Below are positions 8,987-18,608 of a stretch of 64,000 nucleotides of DNA, piece after piece. Position numbers and translations under genes: made by a program. Under the pieces are notes generated by a model, which worked only from the letters and a program-made list of their open reading frames with translations, was not told the origin of the DNA and made no database searches. The stretch spans positions 36,236-100,235 of the forward strand of contig DAMANX010000017.1 in assembly GCA_032073245.1 (NCBI GenBank), given 5' to 3'. The number at the start of each line of letters is the position of its first letter. Position 1 is the stretch's first letter. Source of the stretch: QVMG01 sp032073245 (lineage in GTDB: Bacteria > Bacteroidota > Bacteroidia > Bacteroidales > Tannerellaceae).

Positions 8987-9604
8987 TTATTTAAAAGTAA
9001 CCGTTACTTTATTGAAATCATGGGTTAATCCTCGTACTTCGTATTCTCCGGTTTTATTGTTCAACGTACTTTCGCGGTATTTATCTTCTGTAGTGGAAGG
9101 AGTTCCTTTGGATGGATCCAGCGTATTAATCTTTAATACTCCTGTCGCAGTTGACAGACGTTTGATTCTTACGTTTTTAATATCCTTTTGCGCTTTAGGC
9201 CAGGTAAGTGAATATTTTCCATCCGTAAGATTAATCGCATTGCCACTTTCATCTACAACCGTATAATCTGTTCCAGCTACCAGTGTAGAGGATGCATCGT
9301 TCGATACCCAGAAGAAAGTTGTTGCATCATAAGAACGAATTCGTTCACTATGAAATTGTAATGGAATATTGCTACTCACTCCGTCCGTTCCGGTTACATT
9401 CCATGTTCCGGTATTTATACGCCATTGTGCATTACCATTTTCTGCAATCTCATAATTGAGTGCATCACTAAATACTCCCGTTTTATAAAACCCTACATAA
9501 TAAAGATGCTCAAGTTCAGGATCTGTTGTCCAGGCATCATCATCACAGCTAACAGTAGAAAACATAACTGTTATTGCTGCAAACATATATATTAACTTTT
9601 TCAT
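8987..9604 (-). CDS. PUL-encoded surface lipoprotein (SusE position)
   Basis: 205 aa. Lipoprotein signal ending STVSC with the acylated Cys at residue 20, followed at once by DDD, which fits the acidic Bacteroidetes lipoprotein surface-export signal. The body looks like a small beta-sandwich protein of the DUF1735/DUF4361 type often found after SusD. I do not recognise the exact family. It probably binds glycan at the cell surface next to SusCD. The gene lies 39 bp downstream of susD and before the terminator-like hairpin. Confidence 0.75.
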   Translation of the reverse strand: MKKLIYMFAAITVMFSTVSCDDDAWTTDPELEHLYYVGFYKTGVFSDALNYEIAENGNAQWRINTGTWNVTGTDGVSSNIPLQFHSERIRSYDATTFFWVSNDASSTLVAGTDYTVVDESGNAINLTDGKYSLTWPKAQKDIKNVRIKRLSTATGVLKINTLDPSKGTPSTTEDKYRESTLNNKTGEYEVRGLTHDFNKVTVTFK

Positions 9605-9643
9605 CTGATCGTTATTTTAGATTAACTGATTTAATTCTTATAA

Positions 9644-11407
9644 TTACCATCCTGGATTCTGTACGATATTACCATCAGATTGTCCGATTTCAAACGTTGG
9701 AATAGGATAGAGGTAATCCCTTGCAGGGTTAAATGACCGTGTGCCTTTGAATTCAATTACGTATGTACTTGGTTGATCATACACATGATTTCCGCTTACA
9801 TTACCGGATGCATCTGTTAACCGACCAGCAAGACCTTCATGTAATGATGGATTTTGCATCTCTTCTGCAATACAGATAGGGCCGATTAAGTCTGTAGGGA
9901 GTACTTTCTCTGCAATTTTCCAACGGATAATATCATCATAACGGAATCCTTCAGTCATTAATTCTACCGTACGTTCCCGGCGAATTTCTTCCAACATATC
10001 AAGTCCGTTTTGTGATACAAAGGCATTTGTAAGGTTTACTTCGAATCCAACACGTTCACGAAGCTTATTTACAGTAGCATTGAGTTGTTCGTCGGTGATG
10101 CTTCCATAACGTTCGTAAAGAGCTTCGGCATAGGAAACCAACATTTCAGCGTAGCGAATGATAATTTTATCCGTAAAGTCTTTATTTCCGGAACTCTTTT
10201 CCCATAAAGATCCGAAGAATGCCTTTTTAGTAGGATAAGCTTTCGGACGTTGTGAGTCGAAAGGATAGTACTTGCCTTTACCTGTTTTTACCCATCCGAC
10301 GAACTCATCATTTTCCAATATGTCATTGATAGTCCAGATAGTTTTCAAAAGACGCGGATCGCGTTGTCCTTTCCCATCGGCTAAAGGTTTACCTTCTGCA
10401 TCTAAACCTGCAATGTTGTTGTAGGATGTTTCTACCGGTATCTTTAATGCTGTTTTATTGATGGGTAATCCATCTGCATACAAGAATAGATCCAGTACAT
10501 TTCGGGTAAGTGCATATTTCCCTTCCGAATCACGGGTATGAACATGACCGGTTTTTACTGTTGCAAAGTCGTTTTCTCCATAGGCTTTACCAAATACAAT
10601 TTCAGGGTTTACATTATTGGCTTCATTCAAATACGAGAATACCTCGTTGAAATCGGCAAATAAAGCATGTCCTTCTGCTTGCAACAATTCAAAAGCAGCA
10701 ATGGCCTTATCAAAATGAGCATTTGCATTTGAACCACCATTTACACTATGATATTTCTGGAAAGTGCCTTCATAAAGGCCGATGCGTACAATCATTCCTA
10801 ATGCTGCTGAACGACTCGCACGGCGACGATCAAATTCAGATGTAGGCAATTGTGTGTATTTAGGTAGGTTAGCAGCAGCAAATTCCAAATCCTGGTAACA
10901 TTGCTGAATAACCGTTTCACGAGGGGTACGACCCATTTTCAATTCTTCATCATATACGGTGGAGAACGTTTTCACAACTAATGGTACATCACCATATTTC
11001 TTTACTAACCCAAAATAGTGATAAGCACGAAAGAAAAATGCTTCTGCTCTCCAGCGGTTACGTATACTTTCAGTTAATGGAGCATCTGCCCCTTTTTCGA
11101 TGATATTGTTCGCCGTGAAAATCCATTTATAAGGATCCGTCCAATCGTCGGTCGAAGTGGTGGGTACTGACCGGTTCCCATTACTGATACTGTTTGAGCT
11201 TCCACCCACAAATTCATCGGAACGCTGATCATGACTCCAGCCTTTCAGATCATAATATAACTTGTTGCAAGCTCCCTTAAGGTCTGTTTCCGATTTCCAG
11301 AAACCATCATCAGTCAACTCCGAACCAGGCTTAACGTCTAATAAATCGTCGCAGCCGGATAACATTATTGCACATAAAAGTGCGCTTATATAAATTATCT
11401 TTTTCAT
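9644..11407 (-). CDS. susD: SusD-family outer-membrane glycan-binding lipoprotein
   Basis: 587 aa. Lipobox LSGC with Cys19, then DDLLDVKPGSELTDDGFWKSETDL, the standard SusD N-terminus. RAEAFFFRAYHYFGLVKKYGDVPLV is the helical TPR-like segment typical of the family, and the C-terminal RagB/SusD domain ends FNPARDYLYPIPTFEI. SusD closes over its SusC partner like a lid and delivers oligosaccharide to it. It sits 13 bp downstream of susC, so the two are co-transcribed. The symbol is the family name only; the ligand is not starch by any evidence here. Confidence 0.95.
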   Translation of the reverse strand: MKKIIYISALLCAIMLSGCDDLLDVKPGSELTDDGFWKSETDLKGACNKLYYDLKGWSHDQRSDEFVGGSSNSISNGNRSVPTTSTDDWTDPYKWIFTANNIIEKGADAPLTESIRNRWRAEAFFFRAYHYFGLVKKYGDVPLVVKTFSTVYDEELKMGRTPRETVIQQCYQDLEFAAANLPKYTQLPTSEFDRRRASRSAALGMIVRIGLYEGTFQKYHSVNGGSNANAHFDKAIAAFELLQAEGHALFADFNEVFSYLNEANNVNPEIVFGKAYGENDFATVKTGHVHTRDSEGKYALTRNVLDLFLYADGLPINKTALKIPVETSYNNIAGLDAEGKPLADGKGQRDPRLLKTIWTINDILENDEFVGWVKTGKGKYYPFDSQRPKAYPTKKAFFGSLWEKSSGNKDFTDKIIIRYAEMLVSYAEALYERYGSITDEQLNATVNKLRERVGFEVNLTNAFVSQNGLDMLEEIRRERTVELMTEGFRYDDIIRWKIAEKVLPTDLIGPICIAEEMQNPSLHEGLAGRLTDASGNVSGNHVYDQPSTYVIEFKGTRSFNPARDYLYPIPTFEIGQSDGNIVQNPGW

Positions 11408-11420
11408 TTTCGTGATCTTT

Positions 11421-14400
11421 TTAGAATGTTACATTAACTCCAGCAGTCCAGGTGCGGAAGAATGGATAATAATTATCTCTCTTAATATTATTACCAACTT
11501 CCGGGTCAAAGACATCCAATACATTCGTATGTTCCCAAATATCTGTTCCTGCAATATATACCCTTAAGTTCTGAATATAATTCTTTGTTACAGGTATAGT
11601 ATAACCTAGCTGAATATTTTTCAAACGTATATAAGCTCCGTCTTGTGCCCATTTATCAGAGGATTTGTAGTTGTAGTTTTGTTGATTGATAATGCGTGGA
11701 AAATATGCATTCGGATTTTCTGGTGTCCAGTAATCCAGGTGAACAGTCCAGGGCATTTGATAAGAACCGCTAAAAGGCATAATGGCAGCTTCGTTTATAA
11801 GGAATGTACGTTTGCCTACTCCCTGGAAGAACATAGAGAAGTCAAAACCTTTCCATTGAGCACTCAGATTGATACCATAGTGGTAACGGCCGTTTGTTGT
11901 TCCCAGATAAACCAGGTCACCTGAATCACCCGGTTTTCCTTCACCTGGACCTAATAAATGATCCGGAGTGCCTTGTGCCAGGTATTTAACATCACCCCCT
12001 GTCACAGTATTGTCATTAAAGCTCTTAAAACCTGGGTTAGCAGCTTTATAATCAAGGTATTCCTGACGGCTACTCCAGTATCCGTCTGTTTTATATCCCC
12101 AAATTGAATTCAGCGGATAACCTTCCAAACGATCTACCAGTCCTTCTTTGACTACACTAGCACCTTCGTATTTTGTCAATTCATTTTGACTATCATCAAT
12201 ATTCAAATTAATTTGATAAGATACATTTCCTATTTTGTCGTTCCAGTTAAGAGAGACTTCCCATCCCCATACATCTAATTGGCCTATATTTTGAGCAGGA
12301 ACACCGACTCCGATAATATTTCCTACCTGCATATTAGCCATCATATTTTTATTTTTCTTCCAATAATAGTCTGCAGTAACATTTAACCGTCCATTTAAAA
12401 AGCCCAAATCAGCTCCTATATTGGTAGACTCCAGAATTTCCCATGAAATATCTTTAGATACCATATCTTTCTGATAATAAACAGGATTGCCAACAACATT
12501 GATCACATTATTATTGTTGTCTTTGTTGGTGATCAATCCCAGATAAGGGAAGTAACCTTTAAGAGCAGAACTATTACCTAATTCACCCCAGGATGCACGT
12601 AATTTGAAATTGTTTATATATTCTGTCAATGATGCAAACCATGATTCTTCACTTATACGCCAGCCGGCAGAGAAAGAGGGAAATAAATCCCAACGGCTAT
12701 CCGGGTCAAGACGGGAACTTCCATCATAACGCAGATTAGCTTCAAACAGATAGCGATCGGCAAAACTATAATTTATACGTCCAAAGAGAGAAGCCATTTT
12801 CCATGGTTCAACTAAATCTGATAAAACAGAATTCGTTGCTTCTGAATTGTCGTAGAAGTTGAAACTAAAGAAGTCATTGGAAAGCATGTTATTAGCCCGG
12901 CCCGTCATTTCATCTTTCTTATATTGTTCATAAGATGCCCCTGCTAATACATGGAAAGCATGCTGGTTGATTCTATAATCATAATTTAGTAATGCCTCAA
13001 TTTTATCCTGATAGGAATGATTTTTTGTTTTCAAGGCATAATTAGTACCAGTTGTTTGGCGTTGTCCCTGACCATCCTTACCGGGCCAATCAAGTCTACG
13101 CCGGTTTACTTCCCGGCTATAATAGATAGCTCTGCGAGACGCATTCACATCCAGTGTTAATCCTTTTACCAGATTTTTTACCTGAATTCCAACTTTTCCT
13201 GTAAGTGACTCTGTACGGCGTTTATCAAAACCTACATTTTTCATAATATCTATGGCATTTGCCTGTAGGTCACCATTATAAGGATTTATGTCATAGTTTG
13301 CGTCTTCTTCCGGTTGATAAATAGATTGACGTCCACGGCTTGAATAAAGCAAATTAAGAATACCCTCACTTCCATACGCACTTTGCTCAACAAAATTTCC
13401 CTGATAGGTGGCCAAAACATCTACGGATAAATATTTATTTAACTCGGTATTTAGAGATAAGCGTAAATTTGTACGCTCGTTACCATCGGGGCCATATTTC
13501 AAAATACCATCTTTACTATGATATCCGACAGACATATAATATTGCGTCTTTTCAGAACCGCCACCAACAGAAACAGAATGATCATGGGAAAGTGTTACAT
13601 CTTTTACACCCTCTTCCATCCAGTTTGTACTTTGGAAAAGGTCCCAGCGTGCGCCGTTTGGACGATAGTTGTAGTTCGGATTGCCTACCCACGATGAACG
13701 TTCAGGGTCTAATTCAGCTGCACCCGTAGGAGCTCCTGTTATGGGATCAACACTACTATTCAAACGTGAAATATTAATTAACGTCTGTTCATCCCATGCA
13801 GAAACGCGTTCCGGCATATAAGTAGGTAGATTTATACCAAATGATCCGTTATAGGATATGCGTGGTTTTTGTCCCTGTGTTCCTCTTTTTGTTGTTACCA
13901 ATATAACTCCTGCAGCAGCGCGTGCTCCGTAGATAGAAGAGGCGGCAGCATCTTTTAATACGGATATATTTGCAATATCATCCGGATTAAGCATAGCCAT
14001 ATCACCCTCTACACCATCGATTAAAACAAGAGCCTTGGCTTCACCGGCAGAAGAAAAACCACGGATACGAATATTTGTGTCTCCCATTTCTGCTCCAGGA
14101 CGGCCACCACTGCGTAAAACTGCAACCCCTGGTAGTAATCCCTGCATAGAAGAAAGCGCATTTGCACTTGGTCTGGCTGCAATTTCTGATCCATCAATAG
14201 CGGCTACTGCCCCTGTAAGATTAACTTTCTTTTGTACACCATAACCAACAACAACGATTTCTTCTATATTCTGGGTATCTTCCACCATTTTAATATTAAT
14301 AGTTGTTTGGCTTCCAACAACTATTTCCTGCGTGATGTAACCAATATAAGAGAAAACCAAAGTCTTACCAGATTCAACCTGTATGGAATAATTACCATCG

Positions 14401-14927
14401 ATATCGGTTATGACTCCTTCGGTAGTGCCTTTTACGCTGATACTCACTCCGATAAGTTCTTCATCGTATGAGTCGACAACTTTACCACTAACAGATATAC
14501 GTGATTGCTGAGGGCCATTCGTGGCTAAAACTCTACGGTTTGGAGTAGCATTTTTTGTATTATCCCGTAGGATGACCACTTGCCTATCTAAAATACGATA
14601 GGTCAACGAAGTACCTGCAAACATATTTTCAAGAACCGTTTCAATAGATTCTTCCTGTAAGTTAACGTTCACTTTTCTTTCTGTTTCTTTTCCTATATTA
14701 TCGGAAAAGACAAATACATATTCACTGTTGTTCTCAATTTCATGGATAGCCTCTTTTATAGAGATATCGGCAAGATCAATAGTGAGTGTTGTTTCCTGAG
14801 ATAAGACTGTATTAGCGGATGCTACACAAATGCCCAAAAAAAGCAGGAAAATAGATGCTTTCATTTTTCTAAATAAATGTTTATGCTTTTGAGGTATTCG
14901 TAATACCTCAAGTAAAAGACACTTCAT
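11421..14927 (-). CDS. susC: SusC-family TonB-dependent transporter with STN signalling domain
   Basis: 1168 aa. Order: signal peptide (MKASIFLLFLGICVASA, starting about residue 22), STN domain (about 48-120) that contacts FecR, carboxypeptidase-like domain (about 143-225), plug with the TonB-box region and VVGYGVQKKVNLTGAV, then the 22-stranded barrel to the terminal Phe. It imports glycan with SusD and, through STN, senses it and signals to FecR and the sigma factor. I keep the ATG at 14927. The ATG at 14864 would put the signal peptide at the very N-terminus and leave the hairpin at 14889-14911 untranslated, so the start is uncertain. Confidence 0.95.
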   Translation of the reverse strand: MKCLLLEVLRIPQKHKHLFRKMKASIFLLFLGICVASANTVLSQETTLTIDLADISIKEAIHEIENNSEYVFVFSDNIGKETERKVNVNLQEESIETVLENMFAGTSLTYRILDRQVVILRDNTKNATPNRRVLATNGPQQSRISVSGKVVDSYDEELIGVSISVKGTTEGVITDIDGNYSIQVESGKTLVFSYIGYITQEIVVGSQTTINIKMVEDTQNIEEIVVVGYGVQKKVNLTGAVAAIDGSEIAARPSANALSSMQGLLPGVAVLRSGGRPGAEMGDTNIRIRGFSSAGEAKALVLIDGVEGDMAMLNPDDIANISVLKDAAASSIYGARAAAGVILVTTKRGTQGQKPRISYNGSFGINLPTYMPERVSAWDEQTLINISRLNSSVDPITGAPTGAAELDPERSSWVGNPNYNYRPNGARWDLFQSTNWMEEGVKDVTLSHDHSVSVGGGSEKTQYYMSVGYHSKDGILKYGPDGNERTNLRLSLNTELNKYLSVDVLATYQGNFVEQSAYGSEGILNLLYSSRGRQSIYQPEEDANYDINPYNGDLQANAIDIMKNVGFDKRRTESLTGKVGIQVKNLVKGLTLDVNASRRAIYYSREVNRRRLDWPGKDGQGQRQTTGTNYALKTKNHSYQDKIEALLNYDYRINQHAFHVLAGASYEQYKKDEMTGRANNMLSNDFFSFNFYDNSEATNSVLSDLVEPWKMASLFGRINYSFADRYLFEANLRYDGSSRLDPDSRWDLFPSFSAGWRISEESWFASLTEYINNFKLRASWGELGNSSALKGYFPYLGLITNKDNNNNVINVVGNPVYYQKDMVSKDISWEILESTNIGADLGFLNGRLNVTADYYWKKNKNMMANMQVGNIIGVGVPAQNIGQLDVWGWEVSLNWNDKIGNVSYQINLNIDDSQNELTKYEGASVVKEGLVDRLEGYPLNSIWGYKTDGYWSSRQEYLDYKAANPGFKSFNDNTVTGGDVKYLAQGTPDHLLGPGEGKPGDSGDLVYLGTTNGRYHYGINLSAQWKGFDFSMFFQGVGKRTFLINEAAIMPFSGSYQMPWTVHLDYWTPENPNAYFPRIINQQNYNYKSSDKWAQDGAYIRLKNIQLGYTIPVTKNYIQNLRVYIAGTDIWEHTNVLDVFDPEVGNNIKRDNYYPFFRTWTAGVNVTF
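14889..14911 (-). promoter_or_regulatory. Perfect 10-bp stem hairpin at the start of susC
   Basis: TTGAGGTATT (14889-14898) and AATACCTCAA (14902-14911) pair perfectly around a 3-nt loop. It lies within the first codons of the long susC frame, or just before the alternative ATG at 14864. It could control translation start; nothing shows that directly. Confidence 0.55.
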
Positions 14928-14943
14928 AAATAGTCTGATTTAA

Positions 14944-15039
14944 ATTATTAGTAACTTTATAAGTAATTCTTTTTCGAAAAAGGAAATCATATTCGCAGTA
15001 ATCATTCCTTTTCTTGGCGATTAAATCCTCTTCATAGGC
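14944..15039 (-). promoter_or_regulatory. susC leader module, copy B (gene-proximal)
   Basis: About 96 bp immediately upstream of susC. It contains an AT-rich block with a TTACTT/AAGTAA dyad (14944-14968), a hairpin with AAAAGGAA/TTCCTTTT arms, the loop block ATTCGCAGTA (14991-15000) and a TCATAGGC end (to 15039). It repeats copy A at 15147-15239 at a constant offset of 200-203 bp. Confidence 0.7.
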
Positions 15040-15146
15040 GCATTTTTTTAATTGAGGAAGGTCTGGAGGCCTCCTTTTGTATTAGATTAAAAATTATACA
15101 TTTACTTTCGGTTGACAATAATGTTACTTATATTTGTTTGATTTTT

Positions 15147-15239
15147 ATTATTAGTTACTTTATAAGTAATTAATGCCATTAGTCGGACGGTATTCGCAGT
15201 ATCGTCCGATTTTTTATTCATACTCCTCATTTCATAGGC
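15147..15239 (-). promoter_or_regulatory. susC leader module, copy A (distal)
   Basis: The same order of blocks as copy B: dyad block 15147-15171, a hairpin with TCGGACG/CGTCCGA arms around the same ATTCGCAGTA loop block (15192-15201), and TCATAGGC (ending 15239), only 9 bp past the fecR stop. The stem sequence is wholly different from copy B while the loop is identical. The rest of the 14928-15248 gap holds a GGAGGCCTCC palindrome near 15065 and no gene. Confidence 0.7.
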
Positions 15240-15248
15240 TTTTCTCTT

Positions 15249-16445
15249 TTAATAATTTATATAGATTGTTTTTTCTTCTCTTTTGTATTTTGTAGAAGAT
15301 AATAAAGATATTGTTTCCATCACATTGTCCAGATCATCAGATAAATATATTTTACCTGTACAGGATATCGAATTCAGGCCTTTAATATCCGGAATATTGA
15401 AGGTCAGGTTATAATAGCGCTCAATCTGTGTCAATACATCTGTCATAGATGTTTTATTTAATATCATATATCCATCTTTCCAGCTTATATATTGTGAAAT
15501 ATCAACCTGTATCTTTTCCATCTCATTTCCATAGAGAGTTAATTTATCATTTGGGATCAGTTTGATTTCCCCTTTGATTACAGAAGATTTTACGCCAACA
15601 CTACCTTCTACCAGAACAACAGAAGGCTCTGTTGTGTCCTGATATGCAGAGACATTGAATTGAGTGCCATAAGCAATAACCTGGAGATCCTTTGTATTCA
15701 CTATAAATGGTTTTTCAGAATCTTTTGCCACTTCTATAAATACTTCTCCTATAAGATTTACTTCCCGGTTCCTACCATTGAAAGAAGAAGGAAACTCCAA
15801 TACTGAACCTGAATTTACCCATGCTTTGGTGCCATCAGCAAGAAGCAATTCTGAGCGTTTCCCGTATGGAACTACCAATTTATTCATTTTAGTTGCGGCG
15901 GGTTCGATAACAGATGATTTTCCATTTTCTCCCAACTCTTCAACTAAAACAGAACCACCTTTGTCCATGTGAACGCGCACATCGTTTGAAAAAGAAGTTG
16001 TTTCTGAATCAGTTATTAAATAAATTTCTTTTTCTTCCAGGTTTTCACCTACAATAAGGTGATCAGTCAGAAAAGGGGGCTCATCGGTATCAGAATAAAA
16101 GTATTGATAAGTGGCCATACTGACAAAAGCAATCAGACATGCAGCCGCAGCATACTTAATAAAGGAAAGAGTCCTTTTCTTCTTATGTGTTCTGGTTACA
16201 GATATATGAATCTGCTGCAATAACTGAGAAAACTCCTGATCAGATAAAGATTCTTTATTCAATTGTATCTTGGTGAATTCCTGTATGGCTTTCTCAAAAT
16301 CTTCTTTTTCTTCCGGATGTTGATCAATATATTCTTCCCAATGAGCCTGAAGATAGGGATCTTCAGTCAGTTGCCATGAGATGAATTCTTTATCATCCAA
16401 AAATCTCTTGAAATTCTGTTTCATCCTTTTATATATATCAAACAC
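15249..16445 (-). CDS. FecR-type anti-sigma factor
   Basis: 398 aa. A cytoplasmic N-terminal region (about 1-90), one transmembrane helix (about 95-116), then a periplasmic FecR domain (about 190-290, with VPYGKRSELLLADGTKAWVN) and a C-terminal DUF4974-type STN-like domain (about 325-398). It holds the sigma factor inactive until SusC's STN domain signals ligand binding. It sits between the sigma factor and susC, which is the usual order. A repeat at 16655-16743 separates it from the sigma gene. Start at 16445; an internal ATG seven codons later is also possible. Confidence 0.93.
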   Translation of the reverse strand: MFDIYKRMKQNFKRFLDDKEFISWQLTEDPYLQAHWEEYIDQHPEEKEDFEKAIQEFTKIQLNKESLSDQEFSQLLQQIHISVTRTHKKKRTLSFIKYAAAACLIAFVSMATYQYFYSDTDEPPFLTDHLIVGENLEEKEIYLITDSETTSFSNDVRVHMDKGGSVLVEELGENGKSSVIEPAATKMNKLVVPYGKRSELLLADGTKAWVNSGSVLEFPSSFNGRNREVNLIGEVFIEVAKDSEKPFIVNTKDLQVIAYGTQFNVSAYQDTTEPSVVLVEGSVGVKSSVIKGEIKLIPNDKLTLYGNEMEKIQVDISQYISWKDGYMILNKTSMTDVLTQIERYYNLTFNIPDIKGLNSISCTGKIYLSDDLDNVMETISLLSSTKYKREEKTIYINY

Positions 16446-16654
16446 CGATTATCCCTGAGGACTACGTGATGTAATTGTTTTAATAACTAAAAATGTGTAA
16501 CTAATAATAAAGACGACAGTAGCTTTTTTTTATACCCTACTTTTGGAAAGAAAATGAAAAAATAATCAGAAAAAATAATTTAAGGTCTTATAATCAGGAC
16601 GTGAACCGAATCTTGTGTGGTTGATTTAAGTTTTGTTACATTTGAAGATAAAAT

Positions 16655-16743
16655 TTTCAACACAGAGTCACAGAGGTACAGAGTTTTTTTATTTAAGAAT
16701 CAACAACTTAAATCCTCTGTGTCTCTATGACTCTGTGTTGAAA
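16655..16743. repeat. Inverted repeat (MITE-like), copy 1
   Basis: Arms 16655-16683 and 16715-16743 are 29 bp each with three mismatches (core ACACAGAGTCACAGAGG) around an AT-rich loop. A related element lies at 53371-53446. It occupies the 356-bp gap between the sigma-factor and FecR genes, which is otherwise AT-rich with no coding potential seen. Confidence 0.8.
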
Positions 16744-16801
16744 GAATATTCAAATACTTTTCAATTTTGAAGTAATCCACCACTTTTCGGCTGATCAATA
16801 A

Positions 16802-17350
16802 TTAACTTAAAAACAAAAATAAAAGAGCAACAGAATAAGGTGACATTTTCAATTTAGATATAGCCTTATGGGATAGTTTGCGACAAGCTGGAACCGTAAT
16901 ATTCATTAATTGAGCTATTTCTTCATAATCACATTCCTGACTGTAACGCAGATAAATAATTTCACGTTGACGGTCGGTTAGTGATTCAAGTAAGCTTTCC
17001 ACGCGCATTCGTGTTTTTTCATCTTCTTCCGATTGGATAATGGTATCTTCAATTGTAACATGAATGGTAAAAGGAAGTTCTTCCTGAACAGTATCCACCG
17101 ATATTTCTGAAATATCTCTTTTTTGTTTATGAATATCCAGCAAACGGTTCTTTAAAGCCCGCAGAAGATAAAAACGTATATTGGTTATTTTATCCAGACG
17201 GCTTTTGTCTAAACATATCTTATAGAACACATCATGGATTGCATCTTTTGAAATCTCTCTATCAAAACCAAGATGTAAAGCATACGAATAGAGGTCATTT
17301 ACATATTTCCTATATATAGTATCTATATTATTTAAGGATAATTCACTCAT
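16802..17350 (-). CDS. ECF RNA polymerase sigma-70 factor (FecI type)
   Basis: 182 aa. Region 2 covers about residues 10-75 (YVNDLYSYALHLGFDREISKDAIHDVFYKI and the -10 recognition stretch RFYLLRALKNRLLDIHKQ). Region 4 covers about 118-170 with the helix-turn-helix around SLTDRQREIIYLRYSQECDY. It belongs to the Bacteroidetes-1 ECF group that pairs with FecR. It should drive the PUL promoter upstream of susC, probably in or near the duplicated leader modules. It is the first gene of the PUL set; the upstream 147 bp show no clear primary-sigma promoter. Confidence 0.93.
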   Translation of the reverse strand: MSELSLNNIDTIYRKYVNDLYSYALHLGFDREISKDAIHDVFYKICLDKSRLDKITNIRFYLLRALKNRLLDIHKQKRDISEISVDTVQEELPFTIHVTIEDTIIQSEEDEKTRMRVESLLESLTDRQREIIYLRYSQECDYEEIAQLMNITVPACRKLSHKAISKLKMSPYSVALLFLFLS

Positions 17351-17497
17351 TCGTTATACATTCGGTGGCGTTGTGGTCTTAACCAATTTAGTACAAATGA
17401 AATCAAAAAAAGTGAGATATAAAAGTGAACTCCCATCAAAGTAGAGATATTTTAGGCAAGGTGTTCTATTGAGGGTATATAAATAGAATGTGAGACC

Positions 17498-18022
17498 TTA
17501 TTCCCTTAACTGCGAATTTATATATTCAACAAAATCTTGTGACTTAGTACAACTGATAACATATTTCTTGTTATGTGTGCTGACGAGAAGCAAGTTATTC
17601 AACTCTGTTGCATACATAGTGTAACTGCCTAACCTATTATTCTTAAATCGGCCTAAATAACCAAATAAACCACCGCTCCCGAAAGTTCGTATTGAGCCAC
17701 TTATGTCGGACTTCGAAATTTTTCTCACTTCTGTCACCTCGTTCAACGGAATCTCTCGCGAACCTAACAGCAACCTTATCGTTATTTTATCATCATTCGC
17801 TTTCAAGCGTATAGGTGCACAAGCTGATCCGATAACAACAGTGCATAGAACAATAGCCATCAGCAAGTATTTCATCCAAATCGTCTTGGCGGGCCATTCG
17901 GGCATCAAAATTTGTAAAAACATAACCGTTCCAAGTAAAACAACCAAAGTTATGATTGTTATAACCAACACCTCGGTACACCAATGAAACAGAACGGAAA
18001 TACTATTATTTTCTAATCCCAT
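17498..18022 (-). CDS. Membrane protein with bacterial PH-like domain (paralogue 1)
   Basis: 174 aa. Two transmembrane helices (about 16-36 and 48-70) followed by a cytoplasmic beta-rich domain of the bacterial PH type. The segment from GSGGLFGYLG to MYATELNNLLLV is nearly the same as in the gene at 18609-19088, so the two are paralogues. No catalytic motif is visible and the function is unknown. It is the last of three adjacent minus-strand genes of similar build. Confidence 0.72.
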   Translation of the reverse strand: MGLENNSISVLFHWCTEVLVITIITLVVLLGTVMFLQILMPEWPAKTIWMKYLLMAIVLCTVVIGSACAPIRLKANDDKITIRLLLGSREIPLNEVTEVRKISKSDISGSIRTFGSGGLFGYLGRFKNNRLGSYTMYATELNNLLLVSTHNKKYVISCTKSQDFVEYINSQLRE

Positions 18023-18150
18023 AGTGTCCTTCTAATTGAATTTTTAATATGTTATGTAAAGCGATTATATTGCAAATCTATATATAATGTATGAAATTGA
18101 TATAATGCCTTATGTATTATCTTTATTCCGGCCTTGACAAGACGTTAATG

Positions 18151-18606
18151 TCAAATATCCCAGTCTTGAACACGCCATTTCTCTTTTTTTTCAAGAACAT
18201 TGATGAAAATATTCGGATTGATATTTTTTAATTGTTCAAGGAATATATTTTCATGAATAGGGGAAATTGACAGAAAACTACCATTTCTAAATTTAAGTTG
18301 CAATCTTTTTAGAGAAGCTGCTGCCGATGAAATAGGATTATAGGAACGCTCTATTGAAATTATTTCTGCAATGTTAACCTTGCCACATAGAATAAAATAA
18401 ATTTTTATAAGAAGTTCTCCTCCAGAAATAATGTAACGTGTTCTGAAAAAAGATAAAATTATAAATAATAGTATACCTCCAAGTGCTATCATTCCGAGAT
18501 ATTCTTTGTCTTGAAACATGAATATAAATACTGGCAAGAATACAACAAACAGGATTACAACAACCAATATACTTATACGAGATCGAAATACCTTTATTTT
18601 TTTCAT
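18151..18606 (-). CDS. Membrane protein with PH-like domain (bPH_4 type)
   Basis: About 151 aa from the ATG at 18606 (a longer start at 18621 would overlap the previous gene's stop). Two transmembrane helices (about 9-28 and 36-54), then a small domain ending in FLEQLKNINPNIF, a signature of the short PH-domain family PF06713. It differs from its two neighbours in sequence but shares the two-helix-plus-PH layout. Spacing to the upstream gene is 2 bp, so they are co-transcribed. Function unknown. Confidence 0.68.
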   Translation of the reverse strand: MKKIKVFRSRISILVVVILFVVFLPVFIFMFQDKEYLGMIALGGILLFIILSFFRTRYIISGGELLIKIYFILCGKVNIAEIISIERSYNPISSAAASLKRLQLKFRNGSFLSISPIHENIFLEQLKNINPNIFINVLEKKEKWRVQDWDI

Positions 18607-18608
18607 GC

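Noticed and set aside
14944..15239. Invertible promoter for the PUL
   Set aside because: The two copies are in direct, not inverted, orientation, so recombination would delete rather than invert the segment between them.
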